A stretch of DNA of 64,000 nt. Source: Mangrovihabitans endophyticus. Its GTDB lineage: Bacteria > Actinomycetota > Actinomycetes > Mycobacteriales > Micromonosporaceae. Shown here one piece after another: positions 42,356 to 51,183 of this stretch. The first letter of the stretch is position 1. Each line of letters opens with the position of its first letter. The stretch spans positions 545,720 through 609,719 of the forward strand of contig NZ_BMMX01000001.1 in the NCBI RefSeq assembly GCF_014646155.1, read 5' to 3'. A model generated the notes under the pieces. The model was not told the origin of the DNA. It made no database searches and saw nothing but the letters and a program-made list of their open reading frames with translations. The position numbers and the translations under genes are program-made.

Positions 42356-43555
42356 TCAATCCGCCTTCGCGTCAGCCATCAGGTCCGCGGTCCGCCTCAC
42401 CAGTCTCTCGGCCTGGTCCGGATTCAGGCGCGGATCGCAGAGTGGAGCCGGGGTGGCGAGTGGCGCCCCGGGCCGGCCACGGTCGCATTCGCAAACGTCA
42501 TCCGGGGTCATCTCGAGGTGGATGCCTGACGGACGCACACCCCTACGGCGTAGGACCGCGATGAACGTCTCGATTTCGCGGGTGATGTCGTCGAGCATTC
42601 TCGTCTTCTCCCCGTCGGTCGCCCGCCGGGTGTTTCCATGCATCGGGTCGCACATCCAGAGGAGGCTGCCGGACTGCGCGGCGAGTGCGTCCAGCAACGG
42701 GGGCAGCGTGTGCGCCACCCGATCGGAACCGAGCCGCAGGATCAGGGCGAGATTCCCGGGTGGTCGGCGGGCAGCCAGCTTACGGACCAGGGCTGCGACT
42801 TCCGGCGGGCTTGCGGATGGGCCGATCTTCACCCCGATGGGGTTCTGGATGGCCTCGGCGAATGCGACGTGCGGTCCGTCCAGGCGGCGGGTGCGGTCAC
42901 CGATCCAGAGCATGTGAGCTGACGAGCTGAACAGCCGGTCGCCGTGCCGCCGCAGCAGTGGTCGTTCCAAATCGAGCAGGAGCGCCTCGTGGCTGGCGAA
43001 GACCGGGGCGAACGCGTGGTGTGTCAAACCTGTGAACATCAACTCGGGCGGTAGGAGCGAGGCGAGCGCGGTGGCTGTCGCCATGTACGCCTGCGTCATG
43101 CGCCGGGGGTCCGGGCGGCGTGCGTCGGGCGTCGGCTCGGGTGAGTTGATCGCATCTCCCCGATAGACGGGAAGGGTCCCCACGCCGGGCAACGATTCGG
43201 TGGGCTGTGACCGGGGTTTGGAGTACTGCCCGGCCAGCCGTCCGATGCGGACAGCCGGTATTCCCGTCACTCGTTCGAACAGGTCGCCGAGGTGGTGCAG
43301 GAGTGCGGCCTTGGCGCGGACCCGATGCCCGGCACTGTCTGCGAACGGCTCGGCGCAGTCGCCGCCCTGGATGACGAAGGCGTCGCCGCGTCCGGCGGCG
43401 GTTAGCTGGGTGCTCAGGGCGAGGCACGCATCGGGCCGTACCAGCGGCGGCCGGGCAGCTAGGTCCCGGATGACCTGTTTCGCCAAGGCCTGGTCGTCCC
43501 AGACGGGTTGTTGCGCGATGACGGCGGGTGTCTCGTTGACCGTAAGCACTCTCAT
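42356..43555 (-). CDS. Class II (plant-type) DAHP synthase
   Basis: 399 residues from the ATG at 43553-43555. Class II signatures: GGDCAEPFADSAG, RIGRLAGQYSKPRSQPTES, the metal/phosphoenolpyruvate region GLTHHAFAPVFASHEALLLD, LLWMCDPMHGNTR and GIHLEMTPDDVCEC. It joins phosphoenolpyruvate and erythrose 4-phosphate, the first shikimate step. It is shorter than the about 460-residue housekeeping enzymes of actinomycetes, as in secondary-metabolism versions that escape feedback control. It is the last gene of the cluster's minus-strand operon, right after the ammonia-lyase. Confidence 0.93.
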   Translation of the reverse strand: MRVLTVNETPAVIAQQPVWDDQALAKQVIRDLAARPPLVRPDACLALSTQLTAAGRGDAFVIQGGDCAEPFADSAGHRVRAKAALLHHLGDLFERVTGIPAVRIGRLAGQYSKPRSQPTESLPGVGTLPVYRGDAINSPEPTPDARRPDPRRMTQAYMATATALASLLPPELMFTGLTHHAFAPVFASHEALLLDLERPLLRRHGDRLFSSSAHMLWIGDRTRRLDGPHVAFAEAIQNPIGVKIGPSASPPEVAALVRKLAARRPPGNLALILRLGSDRVAHTLPPLLDALAAQSGSLLWMCDPMHGNTRRATDGEKTRMLDDITREIETFIAVLRRRGVRPSGIHLEMTPDDVCECDRGRPGAPLATPAPLCDPRLNPDQAERLVRRTADLMADAKAD

Positions 43556-43559
43556 CCTC

Positions 43560-45083
43560 TCATCGAGCTGACATCGGTTCGGCGGTCGGCTGGAACAGAT
43601 CCGCCGCGGCGGCTGCCGCCGCGCGAACCTCACCGGCGAGTGGCCGGTCCTCGTCGAGAGCCGGCACATTCGCCGCGCACCAGTCCCATATCGGGTGACC
43701 GGTTCCGCCGTGGGGCGTACTGCCGTGAAAGGCAAGTTGATGTGTCGCGAGCACCAGCGTTCCCATGATCCACCAAGCCCGCTCGAGCATCGCCCGGACT
43801 GCGTTGGCCGCGTTGAGTGCCATCGGCACGTGGTCTTGGTTGCCGAGGTTGGTCGGGACGGGGGTCATCGAGGCCGGGTAGCCGAGCTGGCGGATGGCGC
43901 CCAGATGGGCGGTAGCCGCGATCTGCGCCCCGGCGAGGCCGCTGCCCGGGCCGGGATGTGGCGTCAAGAACGGCGGCCGGCCGCCGTTGCGTGCCGGGTC
44001 GACAAGCAGCGCGAGCTGCCGCTCGGCGAGATATGCGACCTGATGCACGCAAAGCGCCTGCTGCTCGACCGCCAAGACGACTGGCGCAGCGTGGAAGTTG
44101 CCGCCGTGCAGGACTACGCCGTCGACGAGCACAGGGTTGTCGGTGCATCCGTCCGCCTCGGTGGCGAGGATCGCCCCTTGCGCACGGAGCTGGTCCAGCA
44201 CCGCCCCCAGCACCTGTGGCGCACAGCGCAGCGAGTACGGCTCCTGCATCGGGCGCCGCAGGTCCGGTCGTACGGCACCAGCCGCCGCGCGGATCCAGGC
44301 GGCGGCGGTCCGATGCCCGGGATGCCCGCGGACCGCCGCCAGGGCCCCGGTGTACGCCTCGGTGCCGGCGCCGAGGCGTGCGACCACCACACCAGTGATC
44401 TCGGCGCTCGCCCGGACCAGGGCGCACAGCCGAGCGTGATTGTGCAGGGCCAGCGCGAGCGCGGCGCTGGTGCCGTTGACGAAGCTGAGCGCGGATCTGG
44501 CGTCCCATCGCACCGGTCGTAGCCCCTGGCGGCGCAACGCTTCGTGCGCCGGTTCGCGGGCGTTCCCGCCGTGTGCCGGGTCGGCCCACGCCTCACCGTG
44601 GCCACCGGTTGCCTGGGCCGCGTGGGCCAAAGGAATCAGATCACCGCTGGCGCTCAGGCTGCCTTCGGCGGGCACGACCGGCGTGAAGCCGGCATTCCAT
44701 TGCCGGGCGAGCGCGTCCCAGGTTCGCGGGTCGACACCGGAGTATCCACGCCGCATGCTCTGGAGCCGGAGCCACACCATCGTCCGCACGACGTCCGGTG
44801 GCAGCGGGTCGCCCTGGCCCGCGCCGAGGTGTGCCAGCAGCCCGGCCGCCTGCTTTGACGGGTCAGGGTCGGCCTCGTACTGGACCAGTGCACCGAAGCC
44901 GTGCGTGACTCCGTACACGGGTGAGCTGGCGGCAACATAGCTCATCCGGCGGCTGGTGATCCTGAGGCTGCGCCGTTCGGCGTCGGTGAGCAGCAGGCAT
45001 GAGCCCCACCGGGTCCGCGCCACCAGACGCAGCACCGGATCGGTATCAGGGTGGTTCTCGATTGCTGTCCCGGCAGAGGTCAT
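43560..45083 (-). CDS. MIO-type aromatic amino acid ammonia-lyase/aminomutase, predicted tyrosine-specific
   Basis: 507 residues from the ATG at 45081-45083. The MIO prosthetic group forms from Ala145-Ser146-Gly147 (GSLSASGDLIP). Tyr57 in SPVYGVTHGFG is the catalytic lid tyrosine, and SFVNGTSAALALALHN and GNFHAAPVVLAVEQ are family sequences. The selectivity pair is His85-Leu86 (LLAHLGAG), as in bacterial tyrosine ammonia-lyases; histidine enzymes have Ser-His there. It would give p-coumarate, or beta-tyrosine if it is an aminomutase. It overlaps the acyl ligase stop by 4 nt, placing it in the cluster operon. Confidence 0.9.
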   Translation of the reverse strand: MTSAGTAIENHPDTDPVLRLVARTRWGSCLLLTDAERRSLRITSRRMSYVAASSPVYGVTHGFGALVQYEADPDPSKQAAGLLAHLGAGQGDPLPPDVVRTMVWLRLQSMRRGYSGVDPRTWDALARQWNAGFTPVVPAEGSLSASGDLIPLAHAAQATGGHGEAWADPAHGGNAREPAHEALRRQGLRPVRWDARSALSFVNGTSAALALALHNHARLCALVRASAEITGVVVARLGAGTEAYTGALAAVRGHPGHRTAAAWIRAAAGAVRPDLRRPMQEPYSLRCAPQVLGAVLDQLRAQGAILATEADGCTDNPVLVDGVVLHGGNFHAAPVVLAVEQQALCVHQVAYLAERQLALLVDPARNGGRPPFLTPHPGPGSGLAGAQIAATAHLGAIRQLGYPASMTPVPTNLGNQDHVPMALNAANAVRAMLERAWWIMGTLVLATHQLAFHGSTPHGGTGHPIWDWCAANVPALDEDRPLAGEVRAAAAAAADLFQPTAEPMSAR

Positions 45084-46111
45084 GCCCGCACCGCCGACCG
45101 CTGTGCCGTTGCAGCGTGCAACTGGTCGAGCTTGAGTTTGCCGGTCGCCGTTCGCGGAATTCCCGGCACCGCGTGCAACGTGCGGGGAACCGGACGACCC
45201 GCCAGCGCGCCCGGAAGGCGATGCCAGACGGTCTCGTCGGTCAGTGTGCCCGCGAGATCGTCGTAGTAAAGCTCGTAGTGCTCGCCGCGAAGGGGGTCGC
45301 GCATGGCAAGGCACGCAACCTCCGTGCCGAGGACCCGGCTCGCGTCCGCCGCGACCGCGTCGATGTCACAGCGGCGCCCGTTCACTTTGACGAGGCCAGT
45401 CGATCGGCCGACATGGTCGAAATGCCGCGCGTCGACGGGCCGGATCAGGTCGGGCAGCCGCAGCGATGGCGGCGGGGTGGGCGCGTTGGCCGGGCGCGCG
45501 AGGCGCGGGCTTCGCACGTGCAGGGTTTGGAGTTCGCTGGCCGGCCCGTCGGTGACGAGACGGACGTCGGGCAACAGCCGCCACGGCCGGGCCTGAGCCG
45601 GGTCGGTGGACATCTCGCGGTAGGCAATGCCACCGGATTCGGTCGAGCCGAAGAGTTCGACCGCGCGGAATCCGCTGCCACGCAGTTGCGATACCACCCG
45701 TGCTGCGGCGGGTGTGACCGGGCCGGTGCCATGCAGCGCCACGGTGCCGGGCAGTTCACGAAGTCGCGGAATCATCCGTTGCAGCACCGCCCATGTCGAC
45801 GGCAAGCAGACCAGGAGCGTGCGGGCGGTCTTGATCAGATCCGGTGCTTGGGTCGGATCGGTGTGCAGGTCCTGGACCGGAATGCCCCGCAGGCGGGGTA
45901 GCACGTCGCCGAACAGCCGTCCGAACAGGTGCTCGGCGGGTGCGAAGGTGACGACCCGGTCGACGGTTCCGATGATCACGTCGCCGATCATCTGCGCTTC
46001 GGTCCGCAGTTGGTCATGCGTACGCAGCCACAACGTCGGCTTCCCGGTGTGGCCGGACGTGTGGAACCCGACCTCCGCATCCCCCTGCGGTTTCTCCCTC
46101 GGCACGGTCAC
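45080..46111 (-). CDS. Short AMP-dependent acyl ligase/adenylation protein
   Basis: 343 residues from the GTG that overlaps the ACP stop (GTGA). The P-loop motif lies near the very N-terminus (HTSGHTGKPTLW). Then come ELFGSTESGGIAYRE, the A8 hinge GRSTGLVKVNGRRCDIDAV and the A10 lysine PRTATGKLKLDQL. Normal acyl-CoA ligases have 150 or so extra residues before the P-loop. The truncation is shared by some small ligases that load acyl units on carrier proteins. Its place between ACP and lyase suggests it charges the ACP with a hydroxycinnamoyl or beta-tyrosyl group. Confidence 0.8.
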   Translation of the reverse strand: MTVPREKPQGDAEVGFHTSGHTGKPTLWLRTHDQLRTEAQMIGDVIIGTVDRVVTFAPAEHLFGRLFGDVLPRLRGIPVQDLHTDPTQAPDLIKTARTLLVCLPSTWAVLQRMIPRLRELPGTVALHGTGPVTPAAARVVSQLRGSGFRAVELFGSTESGGIAYREMSTDPAQARPWRLLPDVRLVTDGPASELQTLHVRSPRLARPANAPTPPPSLRLPDLIRPVDARHFDHVGRSTGLVKVNGRRCDIDAVAADASRVLGTEVACLAMRDPLRGEHYELYYDDLAGTLTDETVWHRLPGALAGRPVPRTLHAVPGIPRTATGKLKLDQLHAATAQRSAVRA

Positions 46112-46407
46112 CGGTGGGCTCGCAGGCTGGCCTGGTCCTCGAGGAGGTCGTGGACGAATCCGGTGATGGCCGCAATGCTGCGGAACGCGTGTCGGACGTC
46201 GTGCTCGATGAAGTCCACCTCGATGCCGAATTCCGCTTCCACGAGACCGATGCATTCCAATGCCGTGAGGCTGTCATAGCGTGGGCCGAGCGCGTCCGGC
46301 AGCGGTGTCTCGTCGGGCACGGTGTCGAGTGGCCCGAGCCGTTGGCGCAGCGCGTCACGAGTCCGGCTGCGAACGTCGGCCGGGGAGGGAACGGCGGAGC
46401 TGGTCAT
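46108..46407 (-). CDS. Stand-alone acyl carrier protein
   Basis: 99 residues. The phosphopantetheine site is Ser46 in GPRYDSLTALECIGLVEAEF, with the acidic helix III region around IEVDFIEHDVRHAF. The sequence before it is longer than in a minimal ACP. It overlaps the tautomerase-like gene upstream and the ligase downstream by 4 nt on each side. It needs a phosphopantetheinyl transferase, which is not encoded nearby. No PKS or NRPS module lies in the window, so it probably carries an intermediate for the free ligases. Confidence 0.88.
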   Translation of the reverse strand: MTSSAVPSPADVRSRTRDALRQRLGPLDTVPDETPLPDALGPRYDSLTALECIGLVEAEFGIEVDFIEHDVRHAFRSIAAITGFVHDLLEDQASLRAHR

Positions 46408-46841
46408 GTCGGATTCTCCTCGGAAGATGTGGACCTGTTGGTCATCGACCGTTCGTTAGCGCGCTCCAGCCCGCCTCGTCGGACGATGTACACGTCAGCA
46501 GGTGAGGTCGCGCGGAATTCCAGGTAGAACAGGGCGGTTTCGGGGCACACCCCGAGGGCATCGGCGACCTCGTGGGCGAGATCGGTACGGAAACGCTCGT
46601 CGCGGTCCGGGCCGATCCGGCAGGTGACGACCGCGTGCCGGAGCGAGCCCTGCCGGCGCGGGAACGCCTCCACCGGCAGGCCTCCCGTATAGGTCGACTG
46701 CGGTGACGGCTCCTCGAAATTCACGAGGACGTGGGCTGGCTCGACATGCCCTCGGGTGGACAACCACCGGGTCAGGCGTACGGCTATCGCGCGGCGTCGT
46801 CCGGGCGCGATCGGGTCGGTGCGGATGGTGATCGTCGGCAT
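46404..46841 (-). CDS. Tautomerase-superfamily-like protein
   Basis: 145 residues. After removal of Met, Pro1 would be the N-terminus (MPTITIRTD), the catalytic base of 4-oxalocrotonate tautomerase and MIF-type enzymes. A helix (RRRAIAVRLTRWLSTRGHVE) and a second strand (HVLVNFEEPSPQ) fit the beta-alpha-beta unit. A further beta-alpha-beta-like half follows (AVVTCRIGPDR...RTDLAHEVADALGV...ALFYLEFRAT). In a fused two-unit form it would match the roughly 130-residue members. In the cluster it may isomerise or cyclise an alpha,beta-unsaturated intermediate; that is an inference. Confidence 0.6.
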   Translation of the reverse strand: MPTITIRTDPIAPGRRRAIAVRLTRWLSTRGHVEPAHVLVNFEEPSPQSTYTGGLPVEAFPRRQGSLRHAVVTCRIGPDRDERFRTDLAHEVADALGVCPETALFYLEFRATSPADVYIVRRGGLERANERSMTNRSTSSEENPT

Positions 46842-46847
46842 CGATCG

Positions 46848-48611
46848 TCACGACAGGGAGACGGCCGGCAGCACTGTGGACGCGTCGGCCAGGTATCGGT
46901 CGAGCAGTGTGCCGAGGCAAGCGGCGAGCGGGCCGCCGGGCATCGCGGTCAATGGTGTCCAGGCGTACCCGCTCGGAAGGCGAAGCCGAGGCATCAGTTT
47001 CGCCGGCGCTGCGATGTCCGCGTCGATTCCGTACCGGCAGGCAGTCACCACGGCCTCGTACGTGCTGAGCAGATCGGGCACCCGAGCGCCGGTGTCGGCA
47101 TGGCCGCCCGAGGGCACTCGGTGCCGATCCAGCAGCCTCACCAGCGAGGCCGTGTCGGGCGGGCCGACGCCGCTGCACCGGCCGAGCGCGGCGAGAATCC
47201 GATGTGCCTGCAACCCGGCACGCAGGGTAGGCGGCGCTCCCGGTACGTTACCGAAACCGGCGCCGCCGTCCGGGTAACCGCGGCGGCAGGAGGTGACGAA
47301 GGCGGCAAGCCGGGTGGTGTCCAGCACTGACCCGAGCGGGGCGCCGAGGATCCCCGCGCACTCCGCAGCGGCGGCGGTGGAGACCATGTCGGAACCGCGC
47401 CCCTGCCAGTAGCCGACACCCCCGTCCGGGTTCTGCATGGTGGTGAGCCAGTGGAGCACCCGCCGGGCCGATGATGGCTCGCGCAGCGCGCCCGCTGCCA
47501 GAGCCCACAGCGTGCAGCGCACCTCCGCACCGCGTGCGGGCATGTACATGGCGCCGCCTTCGTTGGGAAGCTGGCACTCGTTGAGCCACTCACGCAAATC
47601 TGCCGCTCGGTGGTCACACGGTTCGGAGCTCAGTATGGCTGCGGCCGTGGTCAAGGCATCCGCGGCCTGGTCCGGCGATCGGTAGGTGTAGCCGCCGCCG
47701 GCAATCGCGAATCGGCCGATCAGGCCGGCCACGGCCGTGGCGACCGGCTCGACGGGCCGGTTCAGGGCGATCAACGTTCCGACGGCGCAGAACGCTGCCC
47801 ACACGTCCTCCACGGGATAGCCACGCCATCGGACGAACCCACCGTCCGGACCGCGCAGCGACGCCATCCACCGCGCGCAGTCGCCGGGCCGGTCGGGGGC
47901 GGCACCGAGCAGCTTCAGAGCTGCCGTGGCCCGGTAGGTAGCCCATAGGCACGGCTCGTCGGCGGTGTCAGTGAAACGGAAGCCGCCAGTGCTGTCCTGT
48001 TGTCGGCGCAGCCATCCGATCAGCGCCGGCACATCCCACGGCGTCGGCCCGCTTCGCACCCCGCGCAGGCTGTTCCACGCCCGGGTCGCGTAATGGCAGG
48101 CGCGAGTGTCTGCCGTGCCGGTGGCGGCGTGCTCGGGGCTCCACGACAGTCCCCCGTCCTTCGTCTGCAGCCGTCCCAGCCAGGCGAACAGCGCTGCACG
48201 GTCAGGAACCTGCTGGCCGCAGATCTCCGTGGCGGTCCGGCAGGAGTAGTGCGTCGCCCAGACGTCGGGACACTGGCCGGGCACCATCGCGTACGCCTCG
48301 CCAGACCAGGTGGCGCGCACCCATTCACCGGTGTGCGCCCGTGCGACGGCGCCGCGACCGAGGTCGGCCAGGGCCTGGGTGCAGTAGAACGTGGCCCAGG
48401 CGTCGGAAAGCATGCCCCGGCTCCACGCATAACCGCCGTCCCCGTTCCGCCGGCCGGCCAGGTACGCCGCGGTGCCGTCGGGATCGGCCACCGCATCGAG
48501 GCGGTTGAGCCACGTCAGTGTGCGGATCGCCGCATACGTGCACCAGAGGTCGGGTTCGCGGCTCGGCAGGTCGGCGCCGTGGTCTCGCCGAGCAGGGTTC
48601 GCCGGGGTCAC
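46848..48611 (-). CDS. Alpha/alpha-toroid protein with prenyltransferase/squalene-cyclase-type repeats
   Basis: 587 residues made of repeating helical hairpins with a Gly-rich turn: NGDGGYAWS, TKDGGLSWS, GPDGGFVRW, NPDGGVGYW. Each is followed by D-x-W-A-T/A-F/H/Y-type helices (DAWATFYCTQALADLG, DVWATHYSCRTATE, DVWAAFCAVGTL). This is the toroid of protein prenyltransferase beta subunits and squalene-hopene-type cyclases. The cyclase acid motif DXDD is not seen. A DTRACHYA segment might bind metal, but this is unproven. No polyprenyl synthase is nearby, so the substrate may not be a terpene. Confidence 0.75.
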   Translation of the reverse strand: MTPANPARRDHGADLPSREPDLWCTYAAIRTLTWLNRLDAVADPDGTAAYLAGRRNGDGGYAWSRGMLSDAWATFYCTQALADLGRGAVARAHTGEWVRATWSGEAYAMVPGQCPDVWATHYSCRTATEICGQQVPDRAALFAWLGRLQTKDGGLSWSPEHAATGTADTRACHYATRAWNSLRGVRSGPTPWDVPALIGWLRRQQDSTGGFRFTDTADEPCLWATYRATAALKLLGAAPDRPGDCARWMASLRGPDGGFVRWRGYPVEDVWAAFCAVGTLIALNRPVEPVATAVAGLIGRFAIAGGGYTYRSPDQAADALTTAAAILSSEPCDHRAADLREWLNECQLPNEGGAMYMPARGAEVRCTLWALAAGALREPSSARRVLHWLTTMQNPDGGVGYWQGRGSDMVSTAAAAECAGILGAPLGSVLDTTRLAAFVTSCRRGYPDGGAGFGNVPGAPPTLRAGLQAHRILAALGRCSGVGPPDTASLVRLLDRHRVPSGGHADTGARVPDLLSTYEAVVTACRYGIDADIAAPAKLMPRLRLPSGYAWTPLTAMPGGPLAACLGTLLDRYLADASTVLPAVSLS

Positions 48612-49924
48612 TGCTGCGTTCCGTCCAGCACCCGGACGTTCGACCGCTTCCAGCTCTTCTGCGATGCGCCTGCCTTTGTGGTCTCCGGCAGAGAGTTGAC
48701 GAACACCACGTCGTCCCAGCTGAGTCCCAGGGCGTCGGACGTGGCGGCGAGCACCCGCCGGGCGAGGCCCGGTTCGGCCGCGCGGTCCCAGTCGATGTCT
48801 CGTTCGAGCACCAGCCGGGCATAGCCGCCGTCAGCGCCGATCTCCAGCAGGTAGCCGGTGGCGCTGCTCGCCGAATAGACGACTTCCTCGATTGCCCGGA
48901 CCGACATCGACGTGCCGCGCACATGGACCATGTCGGTGCCTCGCCCGCCGACACTGACGATCGGCGCGGCGTCCCCGCAGTCGCAGTCGCCGCCGATGGT
49001 GACGTCGTCGCCCGTGTCCAGCCGCAGCACTGGCCTGGCGAACAGGTTGAGCGGCGTGACGACGAGCCGGCCGCGGCCCTCCGCAGGCAGGCCGACGAGG
49101 CCGGCGTCGGTGGCGAGTTCGAAGTAGTTGGCGCAGGGCAACAGGTGTAGCTGGCCGAACGTGCAGGTAGCGGCCAGTGTTCCTGTTTCCGTGCTGCCGT
49201 AACTGGCATCGTGGGCAACGGCGTCCCACCACTGGCCGAGCCGCCGCCGCAGCGGAGCCGTGTTCACCTCGCCGAGCAGCATCATCCGCTGAACGGGTTC
49301 CCGCAGCTCCGGCAGCACACCGCGACGTTTCGCCAGGCGGGTGAACTGCATCGCCACGCCGGGAGCGAGGAACATCGCGGTCGGGCGCAGGTGGCGCCAT
49401 ATGCCGATGATCCGGTCCCAATCACAGATCCCGGTGGTGAACGGGTACGCCCGAGTATGCGGAATGCCGAGGTATTCGCACACCCCGGCCACCAGGTCGG
49501 CGACGGGCACCACGTCGCTGGGCAGCAGGATGATCACCCGGTCGTCCGGGCTCAGCACCCGCCGCCATGCCTCACCGACGGACACCACGTTGAGGATGAT
49601 GTCGTCGGCCAGCCGCGGAGTGGGTGTGACCCGGCCGGTGGTGCCGGTGGTTTCGTAGTATTTGGCACCCGGCCCGGTCTGCGGGACGACGTAGTTCCAC
49701 GGCGTCGCCTTCAGTTCGTCCTTCGACGTTGATCGGATCTCCTGGAACGCGGCCGCGGAGTAACTGCAGAGGTGCTCGTACGCCGGTGTCCGGCGTGCCC
49801 GCTGCCAAACTTCCCGCAGCCGCGGTTCGTAGTAGTCAAGCCCCGGCATGATGCCCATCCGGGCGCGTGCCTCGTCCTGGGCGGCACAGAACCGCTTCCA
49901 ACGTTCAGCCGTGTTGATCAGCAC
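48608..49924 (-). CDS. PaaK-like (phenylacetate-CoA-ligase-type) adenylating ligase
   Basis: 438 residues from the GTG at 49922-49924, with GGAGG five bases upstream; the ATG at 49966 is an alternative. The AMP-binding loop reads YYETTGTTGRVTPTPR, followed by AHDASYGSTETGTLAATCTF and RLDTGDDVTIGG. PaaK-type enzymes activate aromatic or amino acid carboxylates as adenylates, and many in natural product clusters pass them to an amine or carrier protein. It is the first enzyme gene of the minus-strand operon, after the LysR gene. Confidence 0.88.
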   Translation of the reverse strand: MLINTAERWKRFCAAQDEARARMGIMPGLDYYEPRLREVWQRARRTPAYEHLCSYSAAAFQEIRSTSKDELKATPWNYVVPQTGPGAKYYETTGTTGRVTPTPRLADDIILNVVSVGEAWRRVLSPDDRVIILLPSDVVPVADLVAGVCEYLGIPHTRAYPFTTGICDWDRIIGIWRHLRPTAMFLAPGVAMQFTRLAKRRGVLPELREPVQRMMLLGEVNTAPLRRRLGQWWDAVAHDASYGSTETGTLAATCTFGQLHLLPCANYFELATDAGLVGLPAEGRGRLVVTPLNLFARPVLRLDTGDDVTIGGDCDCGDAAPIVSVGGRGTDMVHVRGTSMSVRAIEEVVYSASSATGYLLEIGADGGYARLVLERDIDWDRAAEPGLARRVLAATSDALGLSWDDVVFVNSLPETTKAGASQKSWKRSNVRVLDGTQQ

Positions 49925-50073
49925 GGTCACCTCCGTGGAGGGTGTCAGCTCGCGGGCGTCGATCATCGCCCGCCGGTCGCCACTCACCATGGGCGGCGAA
50001 GCTTGGTGTGTGGTAGCCGTTCGCTTAACGCCCTGCTGTCCGACAGCGGACGACCCGGACGGTGCAGCGCGGG

Positions 50074-51036
50074 TCATCTCAGTGAACGGAGGCTCCGAGC
50101 ATGGCCGTCGACCGGTCGTACGCGTGCGGTGGTCTCGGCATAGGCGATCATCGCGAACTCGACGAACGCCAGGACCGTCGAGTTGGCCTCGCCTCGGCGC
50201 CAGGCAAGGCTGAGACCCACTGCAGGCTCGGGTGCGACGAATCGGCGGATCACCACAGCCGGGATGCGGAGCACCTTGACCGCCGCCGCGGTGACAAGTG
50301 CGATGCCGGCACCCTCGGCGACCGCGGCGAGCATGAAGTCCTCGCTCGGCTCGGTGCGTACGATCCGTGCCGCATCGGCGTCGCCGTAGACCTGATCGAG
50401 CATCGACGCCCACATGCCGGGGGCGTTCTGCTGCGGAAAGAACACGAGCGGCTCGGCGGCGAGGTCGCTGCGGCGCAGTCGTCGGCGCCGGGCCAGAGGA
50501 TGGTCGCGGTGCACCGCTACCACGACGGGTTCTTCGGTGAGCGGCTCGCTCACGACCTCCGCGCGGGCCGGCAGCGGTGGCCTGACGAAGCCGACATCGA
50601 TCTCGCCCTGGGCCAGCGCGCGCAGATTGCCGGCGGTGAACGAGGTGGAGGTGGTCACGCTGACCGCCGGGTTCTGGGCGCGAAATCCCGTTATCAGGTT
50701 CGCCGCCATGCCCGGTCCGGCAGAGCGGGTGTAGCCGACACGTACCCGCCCCGACCGCCCGGACGCCAGGTTGCGGGCAAAGGCGGTGACCCGGTCGACG
50801 CCGTCGAGTGCCTCGCGCACCAGGGGTAGCAAGGCGGCGCCGTCGTCGGTCAGGCGCGCACCGGCCGGGGTCCGGTCGAACAGGCGAAGGCCGAGTACCC
50901 GCTCCAGCCGTTTGATCCGCTGCGACAGGCCCGGCTGTGCGATGTGCAGACGCATGGCCGCTCGTCGAAAGTTCTGCTCCTCCGCGACGACGGCGAAGTA
51001 CTCCAGATGCCGCAGATCCAAGCGTACCGGCTCCAT
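50074..51036 (-). CDS. LysR-family transcriptional regulator
   Basis: 320 residues from the ATG at 51034-51036. The winged helix starts at LRHLEYFAVVAEEQNFRRAA and contains MRLHIAQPGLSQRIKRLERVLGL; the effector domain follows with FVRPPLPARAEV and SEPLTEEPVVVAVHRDHPLA. It lies between the two divergent operons of the cluster, with a perfect palindrome (51068-51084) just before it. This is the classical place for a LysR activator that senses a pathway intermediate. It may also be cotranscribed with the ligase 150 bp downstream. Confidence 0.94.
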   Translation of the reverse strand: MEPVRLDLRHLEYFAVVAEEQNFRRAAMRLHIAQPGLSQRIKRLERVLGLRLFDRTPAGARLTDDGAALLPLVREALDGVDRVTAFARNLASGRSGRVRVGYTRSAGPGMAANLITGFRAQNPAVSVTTSTSFTAGNLRALAQGEIDVGFVRPPLPARAEVVSEPLTEEPVVVAVHRDHPLARRRRLRRSDLAAEPLVFFPQQNAPGMWASMLDQVYGDADAARIVRTEPSEDFMLAAVAEGAGIALVTAAAVKVLRIPAVVIRRFVAPEPAVGLSLAWRRGEANSTVLAFVEFAMIAYAETTARVRPVDGHARSLRSLR

Positions 51037-51067
51037 GCTCCGCCGCTCCAGTGATCGATGCTCGCCC

Positions 51068-51084
51068 GAGAACTCGGAGTTCTC
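51068..51084. promoter_or_regulatory. Perfect palindrome, likely LysR-type operator
   Basis: GAGAACT-CGG-AGTTCTC is a perfect 7-bp inverted repeat, 32 bp before the LysR start and 100 bp before the plus-strand ligase start. It lies between the two divergent cluster operons, as expected for a LysR activator controlling both. Binding is inferred. Confidence 0.55.
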
Positions 51085-51183
51085 ATTGGAGCACGGATCG
51101 GTCTTGGACGACACGCACAGGCCCATGGCGTACTGGCCTGACCAGCCGGCCGCGCGCCGGGCAACCGACGACGAGGAGACAGC

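Noticed and set aside
44114..44605. Other long frames inside the lyase, ligase and aminotransferase genes
   Set aside because: They are codon-bias shadows without start-site support, overlapping clearly assigned enzymes.
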